A stretch of DNA of 25,069 nucleotides from Porticoccus sp. (GTDB lineage: Bacteria > Pseudomonadota > Gammaproteobacteria > Pseudomonadales > Porticoccaceae), in assembly GCA_011049795.1 (NCBI GenBank), contig DRHD01000363.1, positions 1 to 25,069 of the forward strand, given 5' to 3'. The translations under genes were made by a program, and so were the position numbers. The notes beneath the pieces were generated by a model, which was not told where the DNA came from, ran no database searches, and worked only from the letters and a program-made list of their open reading frames with translations. This document shows positions 1 to 7,219 of the stretch, in pieces; within the stretch, counting starts at the first letter, position 1; the number at the start of each line of letters is the position of its first letter.

Positions 1-1049
1 ATCAATACCACTGACCAGGCAAAAATAATCCCCGCAGCCGAACCCAGAGAAACCAGCATCAGTGACTCTCCGAGAAACAACTGACGCACTTGGGTACTGC
101 TGGCACCCAGGGCCTTTAACAAACCAATTTCACGCTTTCTCTGACTCACTGAAATCAGGCTGAGGTTCATAATCAGAATACCCGCCACCAGTAAGCTGAT
201 GGCGGCAATAGCAGCAATGGCCAATGTCAGTGTCGCCAGAATATTATCAAAGGCTGCCAGCATGGCATCCTGGCTGACGAGGGTAATATCCTCATCACCC
301 TCGTGCCGTTCGCGGATAATGTCCTTAATTCTTTTTTCGGTTCGACTCAGATCGGCATTACCGGTGAGTTCGATCAGTATCCGGAACAATCCCGGCGTAT
401 TAAACATTTGTTCAGCGGTGCGAACCGGCACAATAATCATATCGCTCAGGTCCATGCCCAGAGATTCCCCACGATCCACCAGTACCCCGATAACCCGCAA
501 ACGCCGGTCTCCGGCCCTGATCCACTCACCAATGGCGCGGCCGTGACCGAACAACTCCCGTTTGAGCTTTGCACCCAGTACACAGACCGCCATGGCTTCA
601 CGGTGGGTTCGATCGGGCAAGATTTTTCCCTGAGATATGTCGAGCTGACGGACCTGAAAGATTTCCGGCGTGCTACCCAACACAATAGATTCACGGGAGA
701 GACTTCCCACAGAAATGGTTGTGGTGCCAGCAATCACGGGCGCCACAGCGTTTATGGAGGGGATACGGGACAATGCCTGGGCATCTTCCAGGGTCAGGTC
801 TCTGGGAGCTGTGCCATAGATAGGCGGTGAGCCACCGGTAGTTTCCCTGCGACCGGGAAACACGATCAATAATTGATTCCCCAATGCTGAAAATTCCTGA
901 TTCACATAACGGCGTGCACCCTCACCTAAACTTGTGAGTAAAATAACTGAAGCAACGCCTAACCCCACGGCCAGCAATAACAGGCCAGTACGCACCCGGT
1001 GCCGCAGAAAAATCTGCCAGTTAAAGCGTATCTGATCAACCAGGTACAT
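1..1049 (-). CDS. MacB-type ABC transporter permease, partial (3' end beyond window)
   Basis: Inner-membrane permease of a tripartite MacAB-like exporter. The 349 visible codons start [21 protein letters not shown] first membrane helix follows (TGLLLLAVGLGVASVILL) and leads into GEGARRYV, the usual FtsX/MacB N-terminal pattern. A roughly 200-residue periplasmic MacB_PCD-like domain comes next, then a second helix (about 265-290) and the cytoplasmic segment QRKREIGLLKALGAS, the conserved FtsX-domain coupling motif. A third helix begins near the window edge. The ATG overlaps the end of the ATPase gene by 14 bp, implying translational coupling. It lacks a fused nucleotide-binding domain, so it matches the split MacB/LolCE-like architecture. 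The substrate cannot be told from sequence. The family call is secure; the end of the gene is not visible. Confidence 0.9.
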   Translation of the reverse strand, partial: MYLVDQIRFNWQIFLRHRVRTGLLLLAVGLGVASVILLTSLGEGARRYVNQEFSALGNQLLIVFPGRRETTGGSPPIYGTAPRDLTLEDAQALSRIPSINAVAPVIAGTTTISVGSLSRESIVLGSTPEIFQVRQLDISQGKILPDRTHREAMAVCVLGAKLKRELFGHGRAIGEWIRAGDRRLRVIGVLVDRGESLGMDLSDMIIVPVRTAEQMFNTPGLFRILIELTGNADLSRTEKRIKDIIRERHEGDEDITLVSQDAMLAAFDNILATLTLAIAAIAAISLLVAGILIMNLSLISVSQRKREIGLLKALGASSTQVRQLFLGESLMLVSLGSAAGIIFAWSVVL

Positions 1050-1725
1050 GTTCAACGCTCGTATCAGTTTCAATCAGGCCGTCCACCATACGAATTTGAC
1101 GGCGAGCCCGCTGCCCCAGGTTGAGATCGTGAGTCACCAGCAGCAAGGTGATGCCTTCGGTATTAAGATTTTCCAGCACTGAGATAATTTCTCGCCCCGA
1201 GGCCTGATCCAGATTGCCCGTGGGCTCATCCGCCAGCAATATTCGGGGCTTCATCACGATGGCGCGGGCAATGGCCACTCTTTGCAGTTGTCCGCCCGAC
1301 AGCTGGTTCGGGTGGTGCCCAGACCAAGCCTCCAACCCCACTTGGGCCAGTACATCCAGTGCAGCAATACGGCGTTCCCCCAATGATATGCCTGCCAGCA
1401 TCATGGGTAGCTCAACATTTTCCAGGGCAGTAAGGCGGTTCACCAAATGAAACGATTGGAAGATAAACCCGATTTGTTCACCGCGAAGTTGGGCACGCTG
1501 TTCCTCAGGTAATGTTTCGGTATGCACCTCATCCAGTAAATAACTGCCGCTATCTGGGCGGTCCAGCAGGCCAATCATATTCAGTAGTGTGGACTTACCC
1601 GACCCTGATGGCCCCATCACAGACAGGTATTCGCCACTCTGAACCGTCAAACCCACATCACGAAGTGCTCGAAGTGGTGACTCACCCACCAGATACGTCT
1701 TGTTGACGTCTTGCAGCTCAATCAT
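1036..1725 (-). CDS. MacB/LolD-type ABC transporter ATP-binding protein
   Basis: ATPase that should energise the permease encoded downstream. It shows Walker [10 protein letters not shown] (about 38-46), a Q-loop (FQSF), signature LSGGQ (about 142-146), Walker B ILLADEP with TGNLD (about 162-172), and an H-loop histidine in VTHD near residue 199. The TGNLD D-loop and roughly 229-residue length fit the MacB/LolD/FtsE branch. The chosen start is the ATG at 1725, giving MIELQDV; a TTG two codons upstream (1731) is possible. The start overlaps the adaptor gene by 8 bp and the 3' end overlaps the permease gene by 14 bp, so the three genes form a tight operon. Function as an exporter ATPase is firm; the transported compound is unknown. 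Confidence 0.92.
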   Translation of the reverse strand: MIELQDVNKTYLVGESPLRALRDVGLTVQSGEYLSVMGPSGSGKSTLLNMIGLLDRPDSGSYLLDEVHTETLPEEQRAQLRGEQIGFIFQSFHLVNRLTALENVELPMMLAGISLGERRIAALDVLAQVGLEAWSGHHPNQLSGGQLQRVAIARAIVMKPRILLADEPTGNLDQASGREIISVLENLNTEGITLLLVTHDLNLGQRARRQIRMVDGLIETDTSVEHVPG

Positions 1726-2866
1726 CTTCAACGTTGCCGATTTCTACACTGGCGCCATCAATGACACCGGCACTGCCAACATTACTGACAATCTGTTCGC
1801 CTTCGGCCAAGCCTTTTTGTATTTCAGTAAAATGCCAATTGGAGAGACCTTTGGTAATCGCTTTTCGTTGTAACTCACTATTGTCATCCACCACCAGCAC
1901 ATAGCTGTCATCGACGACTAATTCAGAAGGGATGCGCAAAACATTCTCATGCCTGTCGAGAATAATCTCCATATCGGCACTGTATCCAGCCAACAACTTC
2001 ACCCCCTCAACCAGTGGCTCCAACTCTGCTTCCACTTCAACGGTGCGAGCCTGTTTTTCAAAATCCAGAATGTAGGGAGAAATACGCCGAATTCTTGCGG
2101 GGAAAAGCTGCTCTCTAAAAGCATCCAATGTCACTCGCACCTCGATGCCTATAGCAATCTCTGAGGCGTCCACCTCATCAATGGGTGCGCTGATATAGTG
2201 GCAATCATCTGTCAGTAAATCGATGGCAGGCGGTGTCGCTACACCCGGTGGAGAGGGTGTGGAAAACTCGCCTACTTCACCCGTCACCTCTGCCACTGAA
2301 CCGGCAAAAGGTGCCCTCAAATAGGTCTGATCCAATACCGCGCTCGCCGCAGCCACGGTAGCTTGCGCTTGAACCTCACGTGCCTTGGCGGCCTCGCAAC
2401 CCGCAGCACTGGCTTCGGCATGAGACCTGGCGACATCCGCTGATTCTTTAGAGACCAGATTTTTCTTTGCCAGGTTGGCCAAACGGCGGGATTCCCGCAT
2501 ATCTGACCCAGCCGAGATACAGACGCTTTGTTTCTCTCGCTTGGCAGATAATTCAGATGCTTTGGTGACTTCTAACTGAGCGACACGATCCTCATTCCAC
2601 AGTGCCATTAGAAGTTGGCCTGCCTCTACACGATCCCCCTCTTCCACATAGAGTTCGGAAATCTGCCCACCGGTGGGCAGTGATAATCGAGACCGCTTAC
2701 AGGCCTTAACGGTTCCTGCCCGGGTATTCGCTACAGTACGCTCAACGGTGCCTCGTTCTACCGTCACCACAGAAACTATCACCGGCTCTGGTCGCGACCA
2801 GTAATAAAAAAAACCCACCAACATAACGATGGCAACAACACTGACAATCCACTTTTTCATCGGCAT
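1718..2866 (-). CDS. HlyD/MacA-family periplasmic adaptor (membrane fusion protein)
   Basis: Membrane fusion protein linking the MacB-type pump to an outer-membrane channel. It has a short cytoplasmic N terminus, one membrane helix (about 5-22), the first half of a lipoyl domain (GGQISELYVEEGDRVEAGQ, about 66-84), and an alanine- and glutamate-rich coiled-coil hairpin (about 92-178). The second lipoyl half follows (LRAPFAGSVAEV, about 183-194), then beta-barrel and membrane-proximal domains to residue 382. It is the first gene of the three-gene operon. ATG codons at 2866 and 2860 are both possible starts and neither has a clear Shine-Dalgarno. No TolC-like gene is present, so the channel must be encoded elsewhere. 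Cysteines at about 116 and 157 in the hairpin are a mild oddity. Confidence 0.9.
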   Translation of the reverse strand: MPMKKWIVSVVAIVMLVGFFYYWSRPEPVIVSVVTVERGTVERTVANTRAGTVKACKRSRLSLPTGGQISELYVEEGDRVEAGQLLMALWNEDRVAQLEVTKASELSAKREKQSVCISAGSDMRESRRLANLAKKNLVSKESADVARSHAEASAAGCEAAKAREVQAQATVAAASAVLDQTYLRAPFAGSVAEVTGEVGEFSTPSPPGVATPPAIDLLTDDCHYISAPIDEVDASEIAIGIEVRVTLDAFREQLFPARIRRISPYILDFEKQARTVEVEAELEPLVEGVKLLAGYSADMEIILDRHENVLRIPSELVVDDSYVLVVDDNSELQRKAITKGLSNWHFTEIQKGLAEGEQIVSNVGSAGVIDGASVEIGNVEDD

Positions 2867-2900
2867 AAGATTCGAACATACCCCAGTAAACTCAGCTATC

Positions 2901-2942
2901 TTCTTAGGTGCTTCTTCTTAGCACTTCCTCGTAGCACCTCTG
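2901..2942. repeat. Short degenerate 14-bp direct repeats upstream of the adaptor gene
   Basis: Three imperfect units with a period of about 14 bp (TTCTTAGGTGCTTC, TTCTTAGCACTTCC, TCGTAGCACCTCTG) lie 35-75 bp upstream of the adaptor start. Within them AGGTGCT (2906-2912) and AGCACCT (2933-2939) form a 7-bp inverted repeat. This could be a regulator site or simple slippage; nothing identifies a binding protein. Confidence 0.4.
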
Positions 2943-3056
2943 TTTAGCATAGTCTCTGTATAGAAGATAAGGGATTGATGTGCCTCTAAAAAAATTGAGT
3001 TGATACGCGAAGATTGCTATAGAGGGCTTCATTCATATGAGGATAAACCAGCCAAC

Positions 3057-3077
3057 AAAAAACGCCCCTAAGGGCGC
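3057..3077 (-). terminator. Intrinsic terminator after the PyrD-PyrK fusion gene
   Basis: On the minus strand a 5-bp GC stem (CGCCC/GGGCG, arms 3063-3067 and 3072-3076, 4-nt loop) is followed by six T residues (3057-3062). It sits 27 bp past the stop codon at 3104 and closes the minus-strand gene run that begins near 6970. Confidence 0.8.
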
Positions 3078-3103
3078 TTTATTTTATTAGGATAGTTCAG
3101 GCT

Positions 3104-4765
3104 CTACCGACTGTCAGAGGCCTCAAGAAAAGGCCCATCCACGCAAAGCCTTCGGCCGTCGGGTGTCGCGCAGGCACCGCAGAGACCAATGCCACATTTT
3201 GTCAGGTAATCGATAGCACTGAAAATCTGCTCGTCTCGACAGAACTCTCGCTCAACAGCAATCGCCGCATGAACCATAGGTTCCGGGCCACAGTTGTAGA
3301 ACACCACATTGTCCAGCTCATCCTGTGATAGTTCTTGTAAATGCTCTCGAAGCAGATCAGTAACAAAGCCCTGATAGCCTTCACTGCCGTCATCTGTGGC
3401 TACATGAACATCGGCAATTTTTTTGCACTCGTCAAGATAATAGAGGCGATCACGACTACGGGCACCGGTAAACACTTCAGCATTTTCGAAATCCCGAGCG
3501 ATCTGGTACACCGCTGCCAAACCGGTACCACCACTCACGGCCATAATCTTGGCACCCTCATGAGGTGCTACGGGAATGCCATGGGGACCACGCACATAGG
3601 CTTCTGCCCCCGGCTCCAGCGCCATCAATTGGTGAGTAAAAACACCCACATCAATAACTACTAGCGAGAACGGATCGTCGGTCAGTGCAGAGAATGGCTT
3701 CTCACCTAATTCTGGAATCCAAAGGAAAATAAATTCACCGGCCTGAACATTAACTTTTCGGTCAAAGGTGAGAATACAAATATCATCGGTTACCCGTTCA
3801 TTAGATACCAGTGTCACTGGACGGAACTGCATATCCACGTCGTAACGAATCAGGCTTTCTGCCTGATTTTCTCCATACTCAATATCTCTCTGTAGGGTTT
3901 GGAAATACTGACGCATCTCATCGGTCGTTAAACCAATCAGTGCTGAACCAACACCCACAACGCTTGCACCAGCATCCGCGTAGGCACGCACATCATCTGC
4001 ACTGCTAGCACCGCCACAACCAATAATGGGGCAATCCACTGCGGCGGCAATCTCGCGCACACATTTCAGGCCAATGGGTAATACCCCTTTACCCGACATA
4101 CCACCGGAACCATTGCTAAGCACCGGGTGACCATGGGCAGAGGTGTAACCTGGCCCAACGGTGTTAATGGCACATAATCCATCGGCGCCCCCTTCCACAG
4201 CAGCCTTTGCAATCTCTGCAATATTGTCCGTATTGGGCGTCAGCTTCGGAATAACGGGAATATCTACCACGGCTTTTACTGCGGCGGTGATTTCTTTCAC
4301 CAATGCTGGATCCTGGCCCATGGCCATGCCATAACCTTTGGCATGAGGGCAGGACAAGTTCAGCTCCAGCCCATCAGACACAGGGGCAAGAATTTTGGCC
4401 ACTTCGACGAATTCTTCAACGTTTCCACCAAAAATGGAGGTCAACAGGAAGCGATCTTCGGGCACATTCAATGTCGCCAGCGACTCAGCCAACTGCTTTG
4501 CACCCGGATTAGTCAAACCAACAGCGTTCACAAAACATCCCGGTGCATATTGGCTGATCACAGGCTCTCTATAACCAAGCCGAGGTTCCAGACCGACACT
4601 CTTGGTGGTCAACACACCCACTTCAGGAATGGTATCGAAAATGTGCTGAATAATTGAGGCGGTTGTTGAGACAATCCCGGAGGGAATCGTAAATGGCGAC
4701 GTAATCGTCTTACCGAAGAACTTTTGGCTGGAAGGTTGGCTACTGAGGGACGCTTCTTTCGACAT
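3104..4765 (-). CDS. Fused dihydroorotate dehydrogenase-like (PyrD 1B type) and PyrK-like electron-transfer protein
   Basis: A 553-residue flavoprotein joining two proteins that are normally separate. Residues 1-305 form a DHODH-type TIM barrel: NAVGLTNPG (80-88), NLSCPH with the candidate catalytic Cys139, PKLTPN (173-178), AINTVG (199-204), and FMN-phosphate loops at GGMSGKG and IIGCGGASS. Residues 310-553 match PyrK: an FAD-binding beta barrel with KPFSA (356-360) where RPxS is usual, a glycine-rich AVSGGTGLA NAD-binding turn (409-417), CGPEPM (492-497), and [2Fe-2S] ligands Cys524, Cys529, Cys532 and Cys541. Class 1B enzymes pass electrons from dihydroorotate to NAD+ through PyrK. The orotate-pocket Asn after SCP is His141 here and the GNPxPR motif reads GYREP, so another substrate is possible. 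The start ATG lacks a strong Shine-Dalgarno. Confidence 0.85.
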   Translation of the reverse strand: MSKEASLSSQPSSQKFFGKTITSPFTIPSGIVSTTASIIQHIFDTIPEVGVLTTKSVGLEPRLGYREPVISQYAPGCFVNAVGLTNPGAKQLAESLATLNVPEDRFLLTSIFGGNVEEFVEVAKILAPVSDGLELNLSCPHAKGYGMAMGQDPALVKEITAAVKAVVDIPVIPKLTPNTDNIAEIAKAAVEGGADGLCAINTVGPGYTSAHGHPVLSNGSGGMSGKGVLPIGLKCVREIAAAVDCPIIGCGGASSADDVRAYADAGASVVGVGSALIGLTTDEMRQYFQTLQRDIEYGENQAESLIRYDVDMQFRPVTLVSNERVTDDICILTFDRKVNVQAGEFIFLWIPELGEKPFSALTDDPFSLVVIDVGVFTHQLMALEPGAEAYVRGPHGIPVAPHEGAKIMAVSGGTGLAAVYQIARDFENAEVFTGARSRDRLYYLDECKKIADVHVATDDGSEGYQGFVTDLLREHLQELSQDELDNVVFYNCGPEPMVHAAIAVEREFCRDEQIFSAIDYLTKCGIGLCGACATPDGRRLCVDGPFLEASDSR

Positions 4766-4868
4766 GTAGATATTCTGGCCTGAGGAGTTATTAGAATGTG
4801 CAATTAAGGTGCAGAAGGATAAACGTCCTACGAGCTGAAATCCACCGGATTAATGGACAACAAAGGCT

Positions 4869-5648
4869 TCAAAGGCCTGAGGAGGAAACCAACTCCCCAT
4901 AGTGGAACAGACAATAGCTTCCCGGCTCAATTTTCTGCCAGGTTTCATTACAGGTCAGCGGTTGAGTGGCAATGACCGTCACCACATCATTGGGAGTAGT
5001 TTCCTGTTTGAAGTCGATAACCACATCCTCATCCAGCAACTGCGCCTCACCAAAAGGTGCCCGCCGGGTTATCCAATAGAGATTGTTACTGCAATAGGCC
5101 ATCACATAGGCGCCATCGGTCAGCAACATATTGAATACACCTAGCTCCTTGAGCTGATCGGCCAAACTGGCAATATCATGGAAGACTTCAGACATGTTTT
5201 CTGAATGAGATGGGTAGCGAGTTTTGAGTTGGCTTAGCAGCCAGCAGAAGGCATGTTCACTGTCTGTCTCTCCCACAGGGGTATAGTTACCCGTATCCAG
5301 TGCCTCAAAATTTTCAAGCTGACCGTTATGGGCAAAGGTCCAGTTGCGACCCCACAACTCTCGGGTAAAGGGGTGTGTGTTTTCCAGGCTGATACAACCA
5401 CGATTGGCTTGCCGGATATGACTAATCACAGAACAGCTCTTGATGGGGTAATTCACCACCATCTGTGCAATTTTTGATTCTGAGGAAGGATTTGGGTCCT
5501 TGAAGGCACGACAGCCTTTGCCCTCATAGAAGGTAATTCCCCAGCCGTCCGCATGGGGGCCAGTGTTACCACCACGCTGAATCAACCCGGTAAAGCTGAA
5601 ACATATATCGGTGGGAACATTGGCGCTCATACCTAGAAGTTCACACAT
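4869..5648 (-). CDS. Class II glutamine amidotransferase, YafJ family
   Basis: An Ntn-type glutaminase domain of 259 residues, alone without a synthase domain. After Met1 removal, Cys2 in MCELLGM is the expected nucleophile. Supporting motifs are GPHADGWGI (30-38), SHIRQANRG (76-84), NTHPF (89-93), FAHNGQL (104-110) and GETDSE (126-131), the last being typical of glutamine binding and specificity in this fold. This arrangement is that of the YafJ/DUG3-like branch, whose members hydrolyse amide or gamma-glutamyl substrates; the substrate here is unknown. The gene follows miaE by 20 bp and precedes the PyrD-PyrK fusion by 103 bp, all on the minus strand, so co-transcription is likely. Its Shine-Dalgarno region lies in an 11-bp tandem duplication. 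Confidence 0.88.
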   Translation of the reverse strand: MCELLGMSANVPTDICFSFTGLIQRGGNTGPHADGWGITFYEGKGCRAFKDPNPSSESKIAQMVVNYPIKSCSVISHIRQANRGCISLENTHPFTRELWGRNWTFAHNGQLENFEALDTGNYTPVGETDSEHAFCWLLSQLKTRYPSHSENMSEVFHDIASLADQLKELGVFNMLLTDGAYVMAYCSNNLYWITRRAPFGEAQLLDEDVVIDFKQETTPNDVVTVIATQPLTCNETWQKIEPGSYCLFHYGELVSSSGL

Positions 5649-5652
5649 ACAG

Positions 5653-5674
5653 ACTCTCTACTTACTCTCTACTT
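5653..5674. repeat. Exact 11-bp tandem duplication at the miaE/amidotransferase junction
   Basis: ACTCTCTACTT occurs twice without spacer (5653-5663, 5664-5674). On the coding strand this is AAGTAGAGAGT twice. The upstream copy contains the TAG stop of miaE, and each copy supplies a GAGAG element ahead of the amidotransferase ATG at 5648. Confidence 0.85.
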
Positions 5675-6310
5675 AATTGTCAGAGCAGCTGGTGGCCCAG
5701 AATGAAAATGAAACTCATTGTCTGGCGCCTCGATTAACGCTTGCTCCTGTTCACGAATGATCGCAATCCTTTCATCAATGGATTTTCCTCCCGCGGCCTT
5801 TTTGGCCAGTGAAAGGTAATCCCGATAATGGCGCCCCTCAGATTTTAGTAGTGATAAATAAAACTGCTTCAATTCGTCATCGAGAAAAGGGGCGAGCTTG
5901 GCAAACCGCTCACAGGATCGAGCCTCAATAAAAGCCCCAACGATCAGCGTATCTATCAGTTTAGCTGGCTCGTGAGTTCTTACCTTCTTTCTCAATCCCG
6001 CGGCATAACGAGAAGCACTGATATTCTGATACTCAATACCTCGCGCTTTCATGATGGCGATCACCTGCTCGAAGTGGCGCATTTCCTCACGAACCAGCTT
6101 GGACATTTTATTGAGTAGTTCGAAGTCATCCACATAACGGTAAATCAGGTTAATCGCCGTACTGGCAGCCTTCTTCTCACAGTTTGCATGGTCAATTAGG
6201 AGAACATCCTGATTCTGTAGTGCTGCGTCAATCCATGTATTGGGGGTTTTACAGGGTAAAAAGTCTTCTATTTCTTCCAACAAAGACTCTAGTAGTGAAG
6301 ATGGAGCCAC
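5669..6310 (-). CDS. miaE: tRNA-(ms2io6A)-hydroxylase MiaE
   Basis: Non-heme diiron monooxygenase that hydroxylates the isopentenyl group of ms2i6A37 in tRNAs reading U-starting codons, using O2. The 213-residue length and helical ferritin-like fold match the family. Diiron ligands are visible as Glu45 (DHANCEKKA), a first ExxH (Glu76-His79, EEMRHFE), Glu129 (FIEARSCERF) and a second ExxH (Glu158-His161, SEGRHYRDY). Translation starts at GTG 6310, preceded by a GGAAGG Shine-Dalgarno about 10 nt upstream. It lies 42 bp after the GST gene and 20 bp before the amidotransferase gene on the same strand. MiaA and MiaB, which make its substrate, are not in the window. The call is very secure. Confidence 0.96.
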   Translation of the reverse strand: MAPSSLLESLLEEIEDFLPCKTPNTWIDAALQNQDVLLIDHANCEKKAASTAINLIYRYVDDFELLNKMSKLVREEMRHFEQVIAIMKARGIEYQNISASRYAAGLRKKVRTHEPAKLIDTLIVGAFIEARSCERFAKLAPFLDDELKQFYLSLLKSEGRHYRDYLSLAKKAAGGKSIDERIAIIREQEQALIEAPDNEFHFHSGPPAALTIK

Positions 6311-6352
6311 GAAATGTAATCCTTCCTTTGGGTTGCTTCAGTTCTCTGAAGA

Positions 6353-6970
6353 TCAGGTGTTTGATGTATCCATATTGTGAACAATGGGACGGGAAGCTAC
6401 CGTTTTTTGCCATTCGGCCAGCCCCTCTATTTCACTCATCACATTCCACCCACAGACATCCTTCATCACTTTTTCGGCAAAACTAAAGGTATGGTAAGCA
6501 ACGATATCTGCATAGGTGAACAAAGGCCCTGCCAGGTAGGGTTCAAATTTTGCTACCCGTGCCAAAGCAGCCAATCCTTTCGCTATCTGTGGTTTGATCT
6601 CATTAATTATCTGCTCTTTATTGGCACCAGATGAGTTCACCTCAGCCTTGAGGCGACTGACAGGTAGTTCGATATAGAGCTCACACACCCTCATCAATTC
6701 ACGTACCTTGGCTCGCTCAAAAGAGTCTTCGGGAAATAGTGGGATCTCAGGGTTAATGTCTTCCAGAAACTCCATAATTGCCATAGTTTCCGAAAGGAAT
6801 CCTTCACGGGCTTCAAGGCATGGCACTTTACCCATGGGGCTCATGGACAAAAACGACTGTTCCTGTTTGGGTAAGGTTTGAACATCATCAAACTCAAACC
6901 CTTTTTCAAGCAGGGCCAGCTTAGCCATTTTGTAGTAATTACTGGCCTGTAAACCATAGAGTTTAAGCAT
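6353..6970 (-). CDS. Glutathione S-transferase family protein (first of two)
   Basis: Soluble GST of 205 residues, starting MLKLYGLQASNYYKMAKLAL. The N-terminal thioredoxin-like domain has the glutathione-binding pattern KVPCLEA followed by LSETMAIMEFLED (Glu-Thr/Ser-rich turn, about 58-75). The C-terminal helical domain includes LAGPLFTYADIVAYH, the usual N-capping box with Asp. The ATG at 6970 is preferred: GGGGGTGAC precedes it, and the longer reading from TTG at 7000 would add 10 residues before the conserved beta strand. It is the first gene of the minus-strand run GST-miaE-amidotransferase-PyrDK and is divergent from acnB. The substrate is unknown; it differs clearly in sequence from the second GST at 19085. 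Confidence 0.87.
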   Translation of the reverse strand: MLKLYGLQASNYYKMAKLALLEKGFEFDDVQTLPKQEQSFLSMSPMGKVPCLEAREGFLSETMAIMEFLEDINPEIPLFPEDSFERAKVRELMRVCELYIELPVSRLKAEVNSSGANKEQIINEIKPQIAKGLAALARVAKFEPYLAGPLFTYADIVAYHTFSFAEKVMKDVCGWNVMSEIEGLAEWQKTVASRPIVHNMDTSNT

Positions 6971-7067
6971 ACCTGTCACCCCCAGAGAGCCCTGTAACAA
7001 CGGTTATTGTTGCTCGAAGTGTAACAGAGAATTTACCCAGTGAATGGCAGCTATCCACAGAGTCCAC

Positions 7068-7086
7068 ATTACCTTGGCAAGGTAAT
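7068..7086. promoter_or_regulatory. Perfect 9-1-9 palindrome between GST and acnB (candidate operator)
   Basis: ATTACCTTGGCAAGGTAAT is a perfect inverted repeat around one central base. It lies 98 bp upstream of the GST start and 134 bp upstream of acnB, in the middle of the divergent spacer. Size and symmetry suit a dimeric repressor or a MerR-type activator. No T-run follows on either strand, so it is not a terminator. The cognate regulator is not in the window. Confidence 0.5.
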
Positions 7087-7219
7087 TGTAGTAATATACG
7101 CACCCCTTGGGCTTGATACCCAACCAGAATACTGGCATCGGTGAAATGCTACCGATAGCCCCAAATCTCCCGCAATCCCACCGGATTGGGTAACGCAACA
7201 TTATGAGAGGATGCAAACT

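Noticed and set aside
303..830. Plus-strand ORF of 175 codons at the left edge
   Set aside because: It lies antisense to the permease gene, whose minus-strand frame is open throughout and carries the FtsX/MacB motifs.
2881..2942. CRISPR-like repeats
   Set aside because: The units are about 14 bp, degenerate, and have no spacers; no cas genes are present.
3104..4765. Dihydropyrimidine dehydrogenase (PreA-like) as the identity of the fusion protein
   Set aside because: PreA-type proteins carry C-terminal 4Fe-4S cysteine sets. Here the C-terminal half has the FAD/NAD domain and single [2Fe-2S] cluster of PyrK.
7004..7216. Minus-strand ORF of 70 codons in the acnB-GST spacer
   Set aside because: No Shine-Dalgarno or recognisable family, and it covers the palindrome and the acnB leader; a regulatory spacer is more likely.
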